A stretch of DNA of 14,077 nt from Chloroflexota bacterium (GTDB lineage: Bacteria > Chloroflexota > Limnocylindria > QHBO01), in contig JACDBS010000169.1 in the NCBI GenBank assembly GCA_013694795.1, positions 1 through 14,077 on the forward strand. Direction: 5' to 3'. This document shows positions 1 through 7,232 of this stretch, one piece after another. The notes below the pieces were generated by a model that saw only the letters and a list, made by a program, of their open reading frames with translations, searched no databases and was not told the DNA's origin. The translations under genes and the position numbers were made by a program. Numbering within the stretch: position 1 is the stretch's first letter; each line of letters starts with the position of its first letter.

Positions 1-101
1 ACCGTCCGTCCTCGCTCCGTGGGTTGCGCTTCGCGGGTGTCACTCAAGGCGGCTCCATGGAGTGTCGTGCTATTCAGAGAGTCTAGCGATCGAGCTCGGC
101 T
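1..101. other. Window edge, no gene recognised
   Basis: No coding frame with family resemblance, RNA gene or clear repeat is visible here. It lies downstream of the broken ATPase gene on the minus strand, so it may be decayed sequence. Nothing more can be supported. Confidence 0.4.
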
Positions 102-578
102 TCAGCCGCCCTGCGACGCTTTCGTCACCCGCGCCACGCGACCGCTAGGCAGCGCCGAACGGGCGCAAGCCTTCGACGATGGATGATTCGTGCTCAGCCG
201 GCCCCGCGATGCCCGCCGGCGGCCGCTCGGCTCGCCAAGCGTGTCCTCGTCCCACAGTTGCTTCACGACGTCGGACCAGTCGCGGATCTTCTGGATCTCG
301 TCGAGGACCAGCAGCCCACCCGCGCGGGCGCCCATCTTCGCCTGCTGCCGGCCGATGGCCCATTGCGTGTAGATCCAGCCGATGTCCTCGGGGTCGGGCG
401 CATCGGCTGACGCGAAGTGGCCGGGGATGCCGATGGCGTCCATGACCTAGCGCGCGACCGTCGTCTTTCCCACCTGTCGTGGGCCGGCCAGGACCTGGAT
501 GAGCTGCCGCGGCTCGTGGACGCGCTCCAGGATCTCATCGTAGACCGGTCGCCGGTAGACCTGTGGCTTGCGGCTCAT
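102..578 (-). pseudogene. Broken AAA-type ATPase gene (DUF4143-family style)
   Basis: Reading from the ATG at 578, the protein begins MSRKPQVYRRPVYDEILERV and reaches a Walker A motif GPRQVGKTT at residues 32-40. It then hits an in-frame TAG at 447-449, after only 43 codons. The same frame continues beyond the stop as VMDAIGIPGHF and holds a Walker B motif LLVLDEIQKI (about 285-314). The intact family has a Gln where the stop sits (VARQV), so one CAG to TAG change explains it. Family likeness is lost after LWDEDT near 240; the rest of the open frame to 102 is low-complexity Arg/Ser sequence unlike the family. Intact members are around 400 residues, so the lid and C-terminal domains are missing. 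This is a nonsense mutation plus 3-prime truncation. Amber readthrough could not restore a full protein. Family assignment comes from the Walker motifs and local resemblance; cellular role unknown. Confidence 0.75.
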
Positions 579-580
579 TC

Positions 581-636
581 ACTCACTCGCTTGAGTGGAA
601 TTACTCAGTAGCGTGAGGAAGTTTACTCACTCGAGT
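581..636. promoter_or_regulatory. Operator-like array of TGAG-N6-ACTCA dyads, 22-bp phased
   Basis: ACTCA occurs at 581-585, 603-607 and 625-629, exactly 22 bp apart. The second and third are the right halves of dyads TGAGT-N6-ACTCA (592-607) and TGAGG-N6-ACTCA (614-629). The 9-mer ACTCACTCG is repeated at 581-589 and 625-633, and the array ends in a perfect palindrome ACTCGAGT (629-636). It lies directly upstream of the ATG (578) of the broken ATPase gene and overlaps the stop codon of the hydrolase gene at 627. Spacing near two helical turns suggests binding sites on one DNA face. The binding protein is unknown; self-regulation of the former ATPase is inference. Confidence 0.5.
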
Positions 637-1415
637 TCCTGTCGGGCGCGTTCGAGCGCCTCTGCCGTCGGCTCGGCCGGAAACGGTGATCGGCGAATGG
701 CCTCATCGGGACCGATGACGCCGCCGACGACTTCACGTGCCAGCTCCGCGAGAGCTGTCAACTCGTCCACCTGTCGTGCGGCGAACGCGCGGTCGAACGG
801 ATCGCCATGTCCGGGGACCACGACGCCTTCCACCAGGTCCACCAGTGCGCGGCCCGTATCGGCCCAGGCGATTGGATAGCTGTCGCCAAAGCCTGGCGCT
901 GGCGCGTTCTCCAGCAGGTCTCCCGCGAACAGGATCGATGCGTCCGGCACCCTGACGACGATGTCGTTGTCGGTGTGTCCGCGCCCCAGATAGCGAAGCT
1001 CCACCTGCCGGTCGCCGAGGTCGAGCGCCGTTGAATCCTCGAACAGGTCCGTCGGCGGCGTCAGCTCGACGTCCGCAAACGGCTCCTTGGGGTATTCCCG
1101 CATGAGGCGACGGCGCATCTCCTCGCCGCGCTCGGTGATCATTGCCGCGCAGCGGACGTGGCCCCAGATCGGCGTCGGCGCGAAGCGGGCGTTGCCGAAG
1201 GCGTGGTCCCAATGGCCGTGCGTATTGACCACCGCGAAAATGGCGCCGGGGAGCTGCTCCAGCTCCTCGCGCAGCTCATCGGCGCGTGCGTGGTTGGGCC
1301 GCGTGTCGATCACGACGAGCCCGGAGGCTCCGCCGATGACGCCGATCGTCTGGTCCAGCGCCTCATAACGACGGACCCAGACGCGTTCGCCGACCTCGCG
1401 CCAGACCGACGTCAC
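627..1415 (-). CDS. Metallo-beta-lactamase-fold hydrolase
   Basis: A 262-residue soluble protein with the complete metal-binding set of the family: THGHWDH at 65-71 (the HxHxDH signature), a zinc-ligand His at 147 in GRGHTDND, the bridging Asp at 166 in FAGD, and PGHGDP at 201-206 with the last His at 203. It should be a cytoplasmic di-metal hydrolase; the substrate cannot be read from the sequence, since this fold covers lactamases, thioesterases and glyoxalase-like enzymes. There is no signal peptide. The start is a GTG at 1415 that overlaps the stop of the upstream YbjQ gene by four bases (GTGA), with no strong Shine-Dalgarno, so translational coupling is likely. It is the last intact gene of the minus-strand run starting at guaB3. 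Fold assignment is firm, specific function open. Confidence 0.9.
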   Translation of the reverse strand: MTSVWREVGERVWVRRYEALDQTIGVIGGASGLVVIDTRPNHARADELREELEQLPGAIFAVVNTHGHWDHAFGNARFAPTPIWGHVRCAAMITERGEEMRRRLMREYPKEPFADVELTPPTDLFEDSTALDLGDRQVELRYLGRGHTDNDIVVRVPDASILFAGDLLENAPAPGFGDSYPIAWADTGRALVDLVEGVVVPGHGDPFDRAFAARQVDELTALAELAREVVGGVIGPDEAIRRSPFPAEPTAEALERARQELE

Positions 1416-1735
1416 GCGCTGAGGCGGACAGCAGTGCCCGACGCGGTGACCATGAGCATGCTGCCACCCTGGCCGACGGTTTCGTAGTCCAGGTCGATGC
1501 CGACGACGGCATCCGCTCCTCGATCGGAGGCCTCCGCTGCCAGCTCGGCCATGGCGATCTCGCGCGCCTTGCGCAGCTCCTCTTCGTAGGCCGCGGACCG
1601 CCCGCCGACGATGTCTCGGATGCCGGCGAACAGGTCGCGCACGATGTTGGCGCCGAGGATCGCCTCGCCGGTGACGACACCCAGGTACTCGGTGATCGTG
1701 CGGCCGTCGACGCTGGGCGTGGTGGTCTGGATCAT
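1412..1735 (-). CDS. YbjQ/UPF0145 family protein
   Basis: A 107-residue protein matching the YbjQ (UPF0145) family over its whole length: TEYLGVVTGEAILGANIVRD near the N-terminus, a helical linker rich in Glu and Ala (YEEELRKAREIAMAELAAEA), then GADAVVGIDLDYETVG and a C-terminal beta strand. The family forms small ring-like oligomers and is sometimes labelled a heavy-metal-binding domain, but its role is not established. The ATG at 1735 overlaps the TGA of the NTF2-like gene (ATGA), and its own TGA overlaps the GTG of the hydrolase gene, so three genes are chained by four-base overlaps. No signal peptide or membrane segment is seen. Confidence 0.88.
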   Translation of the reverse strand: MIQTTTPSVDGRTITEYLGVVTGEAILGANIVRDLFAGIRDIVGGRSAAYEEELRKAREIAMAELAAEASDRGADAVVGIDLDYETVGQGGSMLMVTASGTAVRLSA

Positions 1736-2115
1736 GTCCGCTCTTCCTTCATGTAGAACTCGGTGAACTCGCTGCAGCGCCCGTCCGGCGCGAAGCGCAG
1801 GAGAAAGGCATTGTGGTATGTCTTCTCCGGCTCATCGGCGGTGGCGAAGTAACGACTGAAGCCGATGGCCACGGCACGGTCGCCATCGACAGCGTATGGC
1901 TCGTACCGTGCCTCCCATGCATCGGGCTCATCGCGCGTGTCATCCAGCCAGGCCTCGACCACGGCGGCGATGCCGTGGGCAGCCGGGTAGCTCTCGTAGG
2001 GCCGGTAGCGATAGACGACGTCGTCCGTGAAGAGCGCCTCGATCGGCTCTGGCTCGTTCGCCCGCCAAGCAGCGATGTAGCGGTCGAGCCAACGCTGTAC
2101 ACCTGAACGATCCAT
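1732..2115 (-). CDS. NTF2-like (SnoaL-type) small-fold protein
   Basis: A 127-residue protein with the pattern of a SnoaL/NTF2-like cone: an N-terminal amphipathic helix WLDRYIAAWRANEPEPIEAL, then FTDDVVYRYRPYES, the GIAAVVEAWLDDTRD helix, and beta strands ending RCSEFTEFYMKEERT. The family includes isomerases, cyclases and many stress-related proteins; members act alone and bind small molecules in the cone. Nothing in the sequence fixes a substrate. It starts 34 bp after the winged-helix gene (ATG 2115, weak Shine-Dalgarno) and overlaps the YbjQ gene by four bases, so it belongs to the same transcript. Fold call is good, function unknown. Confidence 0.82.
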   Translation of the reverse strand: MDRSGVQRWLDRYIAAWRANEPEPIEALFTDDVVYRYRPYESYPAAHGIAAVVEAWLDDTRDEPDAWEARYEPYAVDGDRAVAIGFSRYFATADEPEKTYHNAFLLRFAPDGRCSEFTEFYMKEERT

Positions 2116-2149
2116 GGCGACTCATGGTACGCGGCGAGCATTCCACGGA

Positions 2150-3196
2150 TCAGGCATGGAAGGCAGCGAGGCGGTGCGCCTCTTCGTCGAGCTCGCGCCG
2201 CTCGCCGGGGGTGAGCGTCCGCATCGGGGCCAGCTGGATCTGGCCGTCCTCGAAGCGCCAACTGCCGGCCACCTGGCCGTCGACGAGAAAAGTATTCACC
2301 GAGTGCGGCGTCTTCGTATTGAAGACCAAGGGCCGAAACGCCTCCGGCAGGACCTGCGTCCGCCGCGCATGCACCAGCAGCATCGCGTCCCACACGGCGG
2401 TGAAACGCACCGGTGCGGGTGTCTCGGGGTCGGGCAGGGTTGCCTCGGGCAGGTCGAACAACGGCTTGCCATGCTCATCCAGAATCGGGCGCAGCTCCAT
2501 GCGGTCGGCCACGGGCTTCATCTGGCCGATGGTGAAGCCCATCCAGCCTGCGATGTCCTTCAGCGCCGCCGGCCCGAAGGCGCCGAGGTAACGCCGGATG
2601 AGGAGCTCGATCCCCTCGTCCTCGCTGACCTCCACCGGCGCCAGCCATTGATCTGCCAGGCCGTAGAGGTCGGCGCGACGGCGCTCCCAGGTTCCGGATG
2701 GCGGCACGCGCACCATGTCGACCCACAGCCCTGCCCAGCCGGCAGAGCGAGGCGGGAAGCCGCGAGCCACCAGGCGCTCGGTGAGCACGGCCATTCGGAG
2801 CGGGCCGTGGGCGAGCTCCTCGCGCACGGCCGCCACGACGGCCTGCATGTCGTCAGGGGCGATGCCCCGCTGGACCCGCGCGAACCAGTCGCGATTGACG
2901 CGCCGGATGCCGGCCATCATCGGCCAGTAGTCAGCGGCCGACACGGTGTGGATCGTGACCCGCATCATGGTGCCCTGGACCGCCCGACGCTCCTCGAGGG
3001 CGTGCGTCAGCATCGGCCTGTCGAAGTCGCGCATGCGCGACCAGAGGCCGATGTACCCCGACGGTGCGTACTGCGTCTGGATCCCGCCCATCCGCTCCAT
3101 CACCTCGGTCAGGCTCATGGCCGAGCGCTCGAGCAGGAGCTGCCGATCGAGGAGCGCCCGGTTCAGCACTCGGACAGAGAGGACCGGCTCAGCCAT
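2150..3196 (-). CDS. Winged-helix DNA-binding protein, AlkZ-like DNA glycosylase family (HTH_42)
   Basis: A 348-residue protein of the winged-helix DNA-binding family (HTH_42, Pfam PF06224). The N-terminal part carries SLTEVMERMGGIQTQY; Q40-T41-Q42 fits the QxQ catalytic motif of AlkZ-type glycosylases, as opposed to the QxD of the YcaQ branch. It continues with LWSRMRDFDRPML, an RAVQGTMMRVTIHTVSAADY strand region, a winged-helix segment (YLGAFGPAALKDIAGWMG, about 213-230) and a C-terminal VWDAMLLVHARRTQVLP plus VDGQVAGSWRFEDG barrel-like region. Known relatives excise bulky alkylated bases or unhook interstrand crosslinks; for this protein that activity is inference. Start ATG at 3196 lies inside the end of the preceding gene (8-bp overlap), consistent with coupling. 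Many HTH_42 proteins are uncharacterised, so the family call is safer than the enzyme call. Confidence 0.82.
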   Translation of the reverse strand: MAEPVLSVRVLNRALLDRQLLLERSAMSLTEVMERMGGIQTQYAPSGYIGLWSRMRDFDRPMLTHALEERRAVQGTMMRVTIHTVSAADYWPMMAGIRRVNRDWFARVQRGIAPDDMQAVVAAVREELAHGPLRMAVLTERLVARGFPPRSAGWAGLWVDMVRVPPSGTWERRRADLYGLADQWLAPVEVSEDEGIELLIRRYLGAFGPAALKDIAGWMGFTIGQMKPVADRMELRPILDEHGKPLFDLPEATLPDPETPAPVRFTAVWDAMLLVHARRTQVLPEAFRPLVFNTKTPHSVNTFLVDGQVAGSWRFEDGQIQLAPMRTLTPGERRELDEEAHRLAAFHA

Positions 3197-4190
3197 GGAC
3201 GGCGCGTCGCCATTCGACGCGCAGGTCGTCGTCGCGTGCGAGCTCCTCGAGCATCGGCAGGCCTTCGATCGGATGGCCGATCCACTGCGATCCTCCCATG
3301 GCCGCGAGGGAGGGCCACGTGCGCAGCGGAGCGAGGTCGCCGTCGGCCGGCATCGCCAGCGTGGCCATGCGGATGCCGCGATGCCCGGTCAGGGGACCCA
3401 GCGTGGGGTACGCGGCGGTGACCTGGAGGTACCGCAGCGATTCGCGGCCGGCGAGCGGCCCGAGCCCGTCGATCGTGCCGAACTCCAGCCCCACGGACTC
3501 GATCCGGTCGAGCCGATCGAGCCCCTCGAGCGAGCGCAGGCGCATGGCGAACGTCGCGCTGAAGCCGGCCAGCGTGTCGCGCCACGGCCCCAGATCGCCG
3601 AGCCTCGCCAGGCGATCCGCGCCGAACAGGCCCAGGAACCGAACCGACGGGAACGCGGCCGCAACCCCGGACAGCTCCGTGAATGGCACCTCGCTCAATT
3701 GGAGGTGGCGGATCATCGGGTGGCCCGCCATGACCCCTGGCAGATTGGCCGCGCCGCCCTTGCCCGACAGCTTGAGCTTCAGCCACTCGAGATCCGGATG
3801 CGCCGCCAGGTCAAGCATTCCCCGCAGCGCACCGGTCTCGATCGTGAGCCCTCGCAGCCGAAGCAGGTGCTGAATCGGGTCGAGCGATGGGCGGCCATCG
3901 GTGCGGACGTGAAGGAACTCGAGGTCGGGCAGGGCGGTGATCCAGGAGAGGTCGCGGGCATCGATGCGCAGGGCTCGGACGCCGTTGTCCTGCGCGGTCC
4001 GAACGATCAGCTCGGCCGGCGCGTAGTAGTCGCCGGCGCTCCACAGGCCGCCCGCCGCGCTGATCGCATCGAGCAGGGACGCGGGCAGGCCGGCGGAGTC
4101 ATCGGTCCGTTGCACGCCGCGACTCATGGGGATCGACGCGAGGTCCTTCATCGATGCCAACGGTACCGGCACCCTGCCTGGCGGCCGCAC
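3189..4190 (-). CDS. Leucine-rich-repeat-like protein of unknown function
   Basis: Up to 333 residues. The central part is built from irregular repeats of about 22-27 residues with an LxxLxL-type strand, such as LPDLEFLHV, LRLRGLTIE, HPDLEWLKL, HPMIRHLQL, FPSVRFLGL, LDRIESVGLEFG and ESLRYLQV, which points to a curved solenoid used for protein or ligand binding. No signal peptide, anchor or enzyme domain is visible, so a cytoplasmic location is likely. The start is uncertain: GTG at 4190, ATG at 4151 and ATG at 4127 are in frame and none has a strong Shine-Dalgarno; the first 21 residues look unlike the rest, so 4127 is plausible. It follows guaB3 by about 40-100 bp and overlaps the winged-helix gene by 8 bp. 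Partner and role unknown. Confidence 0.75.
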   Translation of the reverse strand: MRPPGRVPVPLASMKDLASIPMSRGVQRTDDSAGLPASLLDAISAAGGLWSAGDYYAPAELIVRTAQDNGVRALRIDARDLSWITALPDLEFLHVRTDGRPSLDPIQHLLRLRGLTIETGALRGMLDLAAHPDLEWLKLKLSGKGGAANLPGVMAGHPMIRHLQLSEVPFTELSGVAAAFPSVRFLGLFGADRLARLGDLGPWRDTLAGFSATFAMRLRSLEGLDRLDRIESVGLEFGTIDGLGPLAGRESLRYLQVTAAYPTLGPLTGHRGIRMATLAMPADGDLAPLRTWPSLAAMGGSQWIGHPIEGLPMLEELARDDDLRVEWRRAVHG

Positions 4191-4229
4191 CGAGCTCGTG
4201 GCGCCCAGCTCGGCGACGGTCTCAGTGCG

Positions 4230-5393
4230 CTACTCGCGGCCGGCGAGCTGCCAGGACTTGCCCTCGGTGGCGATGGACGGCGCGATCACCATATCGACCG
4301 AATGCATCTCACGGATGGTGCGCACGCCGAGCGCGGCCATCGACTGGCGAAGTGCGCCGGCCAGGTTCTGCGTGCCGTGGCTCGTCTCGGCCGGCCCGAA
4401 CAGGATCTGCTCCAGCGGCAGCCTCTCTCCGATGCGGATGCGCGTGCCCCTCGGCAGCGTGGGTGACGGAGCGGCCATGCCCCAGTTGAAGCCGCGGCCG
4501 GGGGCCTCGAGGGCGCCGGCGAAGGGTGAGCCGAGCATGACTGCATCGGCGCCTGAGGCAATTGCCTTGGCGATGTCGCCACCGGTCTTCATGCCGCCAT
4601 CGGTCACGACCGGGACATAGCGGCCGGTCTCGCGTTCGTATCGGTCCCTGGCGGCTGCGACCTCCAGGGTCGCCGAAACTTGGGGAACACCGATGCCCAG
4701 CACCTCGCGCGTCGTGCACGCCGCGCCGGGCCCGACGCCGACGAAGATGCCGGCCGCCCCCTGCTGCATGAGCTGGTAGGCGGCCTCGCCGCTGACCGTG
4801 TTCCCGACGAGCACCGGCATTTGCAGCCCGCCGGTTAGGTCGGCCAGGCTCAGCACGCGGGTGGAGGTGGAGATGTGTCGTGCCGATGACACCTGTGACT
4901 GGACCAGGAAGAGATCGGCCCCCGCGCTGGCCGCAAGCTCCGCGTGGTGCCATGCCGATGCCGGCGTGGTGGACACGGCCGCGATGGCGCCCTGCGCCTT
5001 GATGCGGGTGATGAGCGCGGTGATGAGCCCGTCGCGTATGGGCTGCTCGTAGGCCTCGGCCAGCACGTGCGCCGCTGCCGTGCCTGATTCGGCCGCCGCG
5101 ACCCGCTCGATGATGGAGGTGGCATCCTCGTACCGCGTGTAGAGCCCCTCGAGGTTGACGAATGCCATGCCGCCGTGACGGCTCATGCGGACGGCGAAGT
5201 CCCCATCGGCGACGGCATCCATGGCGGCCGCCAGGAACGGGATCTCCAGGCGGAAGCCGCCGAGGTCGGTGCCGAGGTCCACTTCGGCGGGGTCGGCGGT
5301 CACGGCACCGGGGACGAGCGCCACTTCCTCGAAGCCGTAGGCCCGGCGCAGTCGTGTCTCGGTCGCGTCGCGGACGCCGCTCTCAATCGTCAT
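4230..5393 (-). CDS. guaB3: GuaB3 family IMP dehydrogenase-related protein
   Basis: A 387-residue TIM-barrel protein of the IMPDH/GMP reductase superfamily without CBS domains, the arrangement of the GuaB3 subfamily. The active-site loop reads GVGPGAACTTREVLGIGVPQ (219-238) with catalytic Cys at 226; the phosphate-binding part is DGGMKTGGD (265-273), followed by GADAVMLGSPFAGALEAPG (281-299). The N-terminal FEEVALVPG, IPFLAAAMDAV and MAFVNLEGLY also fit. IMPDH oxidises IMP to XMP with NAD+ on the way to GMP; GuaB3 proteins are close relatives and some were shown to have IMPDH activity, so this is the likely reaction. A good Shine-Dalgarno (AGGGAAG, 5399-5405) lies five bases before the ATG. 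It heads a tight minus-strand run of six genes. It may be a second copy beside a CBS-containing GuaB elsewhere, which this window cannot show. Confidence 0.9.
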   Translation of the reverse strand: MTIESGVRDATETRLRRAYGFEEVALVPGAVTADPAEVDLGTDLGGFRLEIPFLAAAMDAVADGDFAVRMSRHGGMAFVNLEGLYTRYEDATSIIERVAAAESGTAAAHVLAEAYEQPIRDGLITALITRIKAQGAIAAVSTTPASAWHHAELAASAGADLFLVQSQVSSARHISTSTRVLSLADLTGGLQMPVLVGNTVSGEAAYQLMQQGAAGIFVGVGPGAACTTREVLGIGVPQVSATLEVAAARDRYERETGRYVPVVTDGGMKTGGDIAKAIASGADAVMLGSPFAGALEAPGRGFNWGMAAPSPTLPRGTRIRIGERLPLEQILFGPAETSHGTQNLAGALRQSMAALGVRTIREMHSVDMVIAPSIATEGKSWQLAGRE

Positions 5394-5412
5394 TGCGGCT
5401 TCCCTGGGCGGG

Positions 5413-5419
5413 TATATAA
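5413..5419 (-). promoter_or_regulatory. Possible -10 of the guaB3 operon
   Basis: An AT-rich TTATATA stretch on the minus strand, striking in this GC-rich setting, lies 20-26 bases before the guaB3 ATG and just ahead of its Shine-Dalgarno. A start about seven bases downstream would give a very short leader. The expected -35 region is GC-rich and not consensus; a perfect 12-bp palindrome CGCCCGCGGGCG (5423-5434) sits in the spacer. Assignment is tentative. Confidence 0.35.
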
Positions 5420-5434
5420 GAACGCCCGCGGGCG

Positions 5435-5613
5435 GCGTCGGCCGTCGCGGGCTGATCGGGTCGAATCGCTGTTGGGACCGCTCGGATCGGATGCATCGGT
5501 CGCGCTTGCTGGCTTTCGCGAAGTATAGCCTTCGGCGGGATGGCGAACCGCGATAGATTCGACACGCGTCGCCGGCGATCGGTCACAGCCCGCCTGGTGA
5601 TGCGACTCCCAAA
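5435..5613. other. Intergenic stretch before guaB3
   Basis: No gene or RNA with recognisable structure is seen. A TATACT hexamer on the minus strand (5522-5527) could be a further -10 for guaB3, but no matching -35 is apparent. I see no purine-type riboswitch core. The stretch is bounded by the palindromic repeat at 5614. Confidence 0.35.
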
Positions 5614-5742
5614 CTTGCGCCCAGCGCATCCATCCACGAAGCAGAGGCCGACACTGATCGAAAGTTGCACCGGTGAGCAACTTCTGAGCCTGTCGCCCAC
5701 CAATGGAGGCTGAACCTGGTGGATAGATGCGCTGGACGCAAC
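5614..5742 (+). repeat. Palindromic repeat element, copy 1 (REPIN/MITE-like, about 128 bp)
   Basis: The two ends are inverted repeats: the left begins TTGCGCCCAGCGCATCCATC and the right, read in reverse complement, begins TTGCGTCCAGCGCATCTATC. Over 23 bp (5615-5637 against 5719-5741) they differ at two positions. The centre holds a second inverted repeat, AAGTTGC (5662-5668) and GCAACTT (5677-5683). A second copy of near-identical length lies at 9856-9983 in reverse orientation. There is no room for a protein. No target-site duplication is obvious. It starts nine bases past the end of the monooxygenase remnant, so insertion may have accompanied loss of that gene. The form fits a REPIN or a non-autonomous transposon mobilised in trans; which of the two is inference. 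Confidence 0.8.
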
Positions 5743-5751
5743 CCGCAGACC

Positions 5752-5861
5752 TCAGGCGAGCTCCTGCCGCGCGACCGCGACGGTCCGTGCCCAGGCGCGT
5801 CCCGGCTCCCACCCGTCGTAGTCCCCGGTCCAGCCCGCGGGGCGATGATGCCGACCTTCAA
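5752..5861 (-). pseudogene. N-terminal remnant of a luciferase-like monooxygenase gene
   Basis: Directly at the purA stop, a TTG (5861-5859) overlaps the TGA as TTGA and opens MKVGIIAPR. After that the likeness moves to another frame as GWTGDYDGWEPGRAW and then ARTVAVARQE, stopping at a TGA at 5752-5754. Joined, this reads like the N-terminus of LLM-class (F420- or flavin-dependent) oxidoreductases, which often start MKVGIIAPQGWTGEYDGW. One missing G near the CCGCGGGC run explains the frame change. Only about 36 of the usual 300 or so residues remain, so it is a dead fragment. The overlap with the purA stop suggests the intact gene was once cotranslated after purA. Identification rests on remembered family sequence, not a search. 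Confidence 0.6.
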
Positions 5862-7171
5862 TCCGACGTCCTGACGATCATCTGGGCCCGCTCGGGACCC
5901 ACGGAGACGTGGGAGATCGGCACGCCCGCCAGCTCTTCCAGCCGCTCGACATAGCCTCGCGCGTTCGGCGGCAGGGCGTCCCAGGAGCGGCAGGCGGTCG
6001 TATCGGTCTGCCATCCGGGCAGCTCTTCGTACATCGGCTCCAGGCGCTCATAAACCGATGTCGACGCCGGCACGGTGCTCCACTCGCGTCCATCCGCGGG
6101 ATCGCGGTAGGCCCGGGCAATGAGGAGGCGGTCGAAGCCGTCGAGCACGTCGAGCTTGGTGAGGGCAATGCTCGAATAACCGGCCAATCGCACGCTGAAG
6201 CGGACGGCGACCGCGTCGTACCAGCCGCAGCGCCTGGGGCGGCCGGTGGACGTGCCGTATTCAACGCCCCGCCCACGGAGCGCCTCCCCGTCGGCATCGG
6301 TGAGCTCGGTCGGCAACGGTCCGGCGCCGACCGCGGTGGTGTAGGCCTTGGCCACCCCGAGCACCCGATCGATTCGGACGGCCGGTAGTCCGGCACCCAG
6401 GCTCGCGCCGCCGGGGATCGGGCTGGAGCTCGTTACGTATGGGTAGACGCCCCAGTCAATGTCGCGCATGGTGCCCAGCTGCCCCTCCAACAGGATCCGC
6501 TGGCCGCGTTCGAGCGCCTCGTCGACCACGGCCTGCCCGTCCACGACGTGCGACGCCAACCGCTCGCCGGCGGCCAGGTAGGCGCTTGCGATCTGCCCGG
6601 CATCGGTCGCCTGGACGATGGCCGCATCAAGCTCATCATCCGCTCCCCGGTGGGCGTCGACCATGCGGCCGATGCGGGGCAATGCTGCGTCAAGCCGGGC
6701 CCGGAAGACATCCGGCTCCATGAGGTCGACGATGCGGATGCCTCGACGGGCGACCTTGTCGACATAGGCCGGACCGATGCCGCGCGAGGTGGTGCCGAGC
6801 TTCTTTGCGCCGCGCTCGCGCTCTTCGAGCTGGTCGAGCAGCACGTGGTATGGCATCACCAGATGCGCGCGGTCGCTGATCAGCAGGTTATCGCAGTCGA
6901 AGCCGGCCTTCGCCAGCTCGTCGAGCTCAGCGACGAGCGCGGGCGGGTGGATGACCACCCCGTTGCCCAGCAGGTTGCGTGTGCCGGGGTAGAAGATGCC
7001 CGAGGGAATGAGATGCAGCTTGAAGTGGCCGTGTGGGTTGACCACGGTGTGTCCGGCGTTGTTGCCGCCGCCGTAGCGGATGACGAGATCGGCCTCATCG
7101 GCCAGGTAGTCGACGACGCGGCCCTTTCCCTCGTCTCCCCACTGGGCGCCCACGACGGCGATGACGGACAT
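5858..7171 (-). CDS. purA: Adenylosuccinate synthetase
   Basis: A complete 437-residue PurA, close to the usual 430. It joins IMP and aspartate using GTP to give adenylosuccinate, the first step from IMP to AMP. Visible signatures: GDEGKG (12-17, catalytic Asp13), NNAGHT (37-42, catalytic His41), GTTSRGIGPAY (126-136), DIDWGVYPYVTSSSP (237-251), TSTGRPRRCGW (307-317, the aspartate-loop region) and TKLDVLD (338-344, guanine binding). Odd points: the IMP-contacting EGAQGT of most PurA is EGQLGT here, and the common YTTRVG is YTTAVG (277-282). These look like clade variants rather than damage, since all catalytic residues are kept. Start ATG 7171 fits the family N-terminus although the Shine-Dalgarno is weak. 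It follows the zinc-ribbon gene with a hairpin in between and preceded a now dead monooxygenase gene. Confidence 0.97.
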   Translation of the reverse strand: MSVIAVVGAQWGDEGKGRVVDYLADEADLVIRYGGGNNAGHTVVNPHGHFKLHLIPSGIFYPGTRNLLGNGVVIHPPALVAELDELAKAGFDCDNLLISDRAHLVMPYHVLLDQLEERERGAKKLGTTSRGIGPAYVDKVARRGIRIVDLMEPDVFRARLDAALPRIGRMVDAHRGADDELDAAIVQATDAGQIASAYLAAGERLASHVVDGQAVVDEALERGQRILLEGQLGTMRDIDWGVYPYVTSSSPIPGGASLGAGLPAVRIDRVLGVAKAYTTAVGAGPLPTELTDADGEALRGRGVEYGTSTGRPRRCGWYDAVAVRFSVRLAGYSSIALTKLDVLDGFDRLLIARAYRDPADGREWSTVPASTSVYERLEPMYEELPGWQTDTTACRSWDALPPNARGYVERLEELAGVPISHVSVGPERAQMIVRTSD

Positions 7172-7232
7172 GGCGCGGCGGCAACGACCTCGTATCTGCG
7201 GGGGGACGGGCCAATCCTACCGCCATGCGAAA

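Noticed and set aside
2114..4466. Very long plus-strand open frames (over 400 codons) opposite the winged-helix, leucine-rich and guaB3 genes
   Set aside because: They are antisense to clearly recognisable genes, show Arg/His/Pro-rich composition without family features, and are expected in GC-rich DNA.
5394..5613. Purine or other riboswitch in front of guaB3
   Set aside because: No recognisable aptamer core or matching stem pattern; the best -10 candidate would give a leader of about 13 bases.
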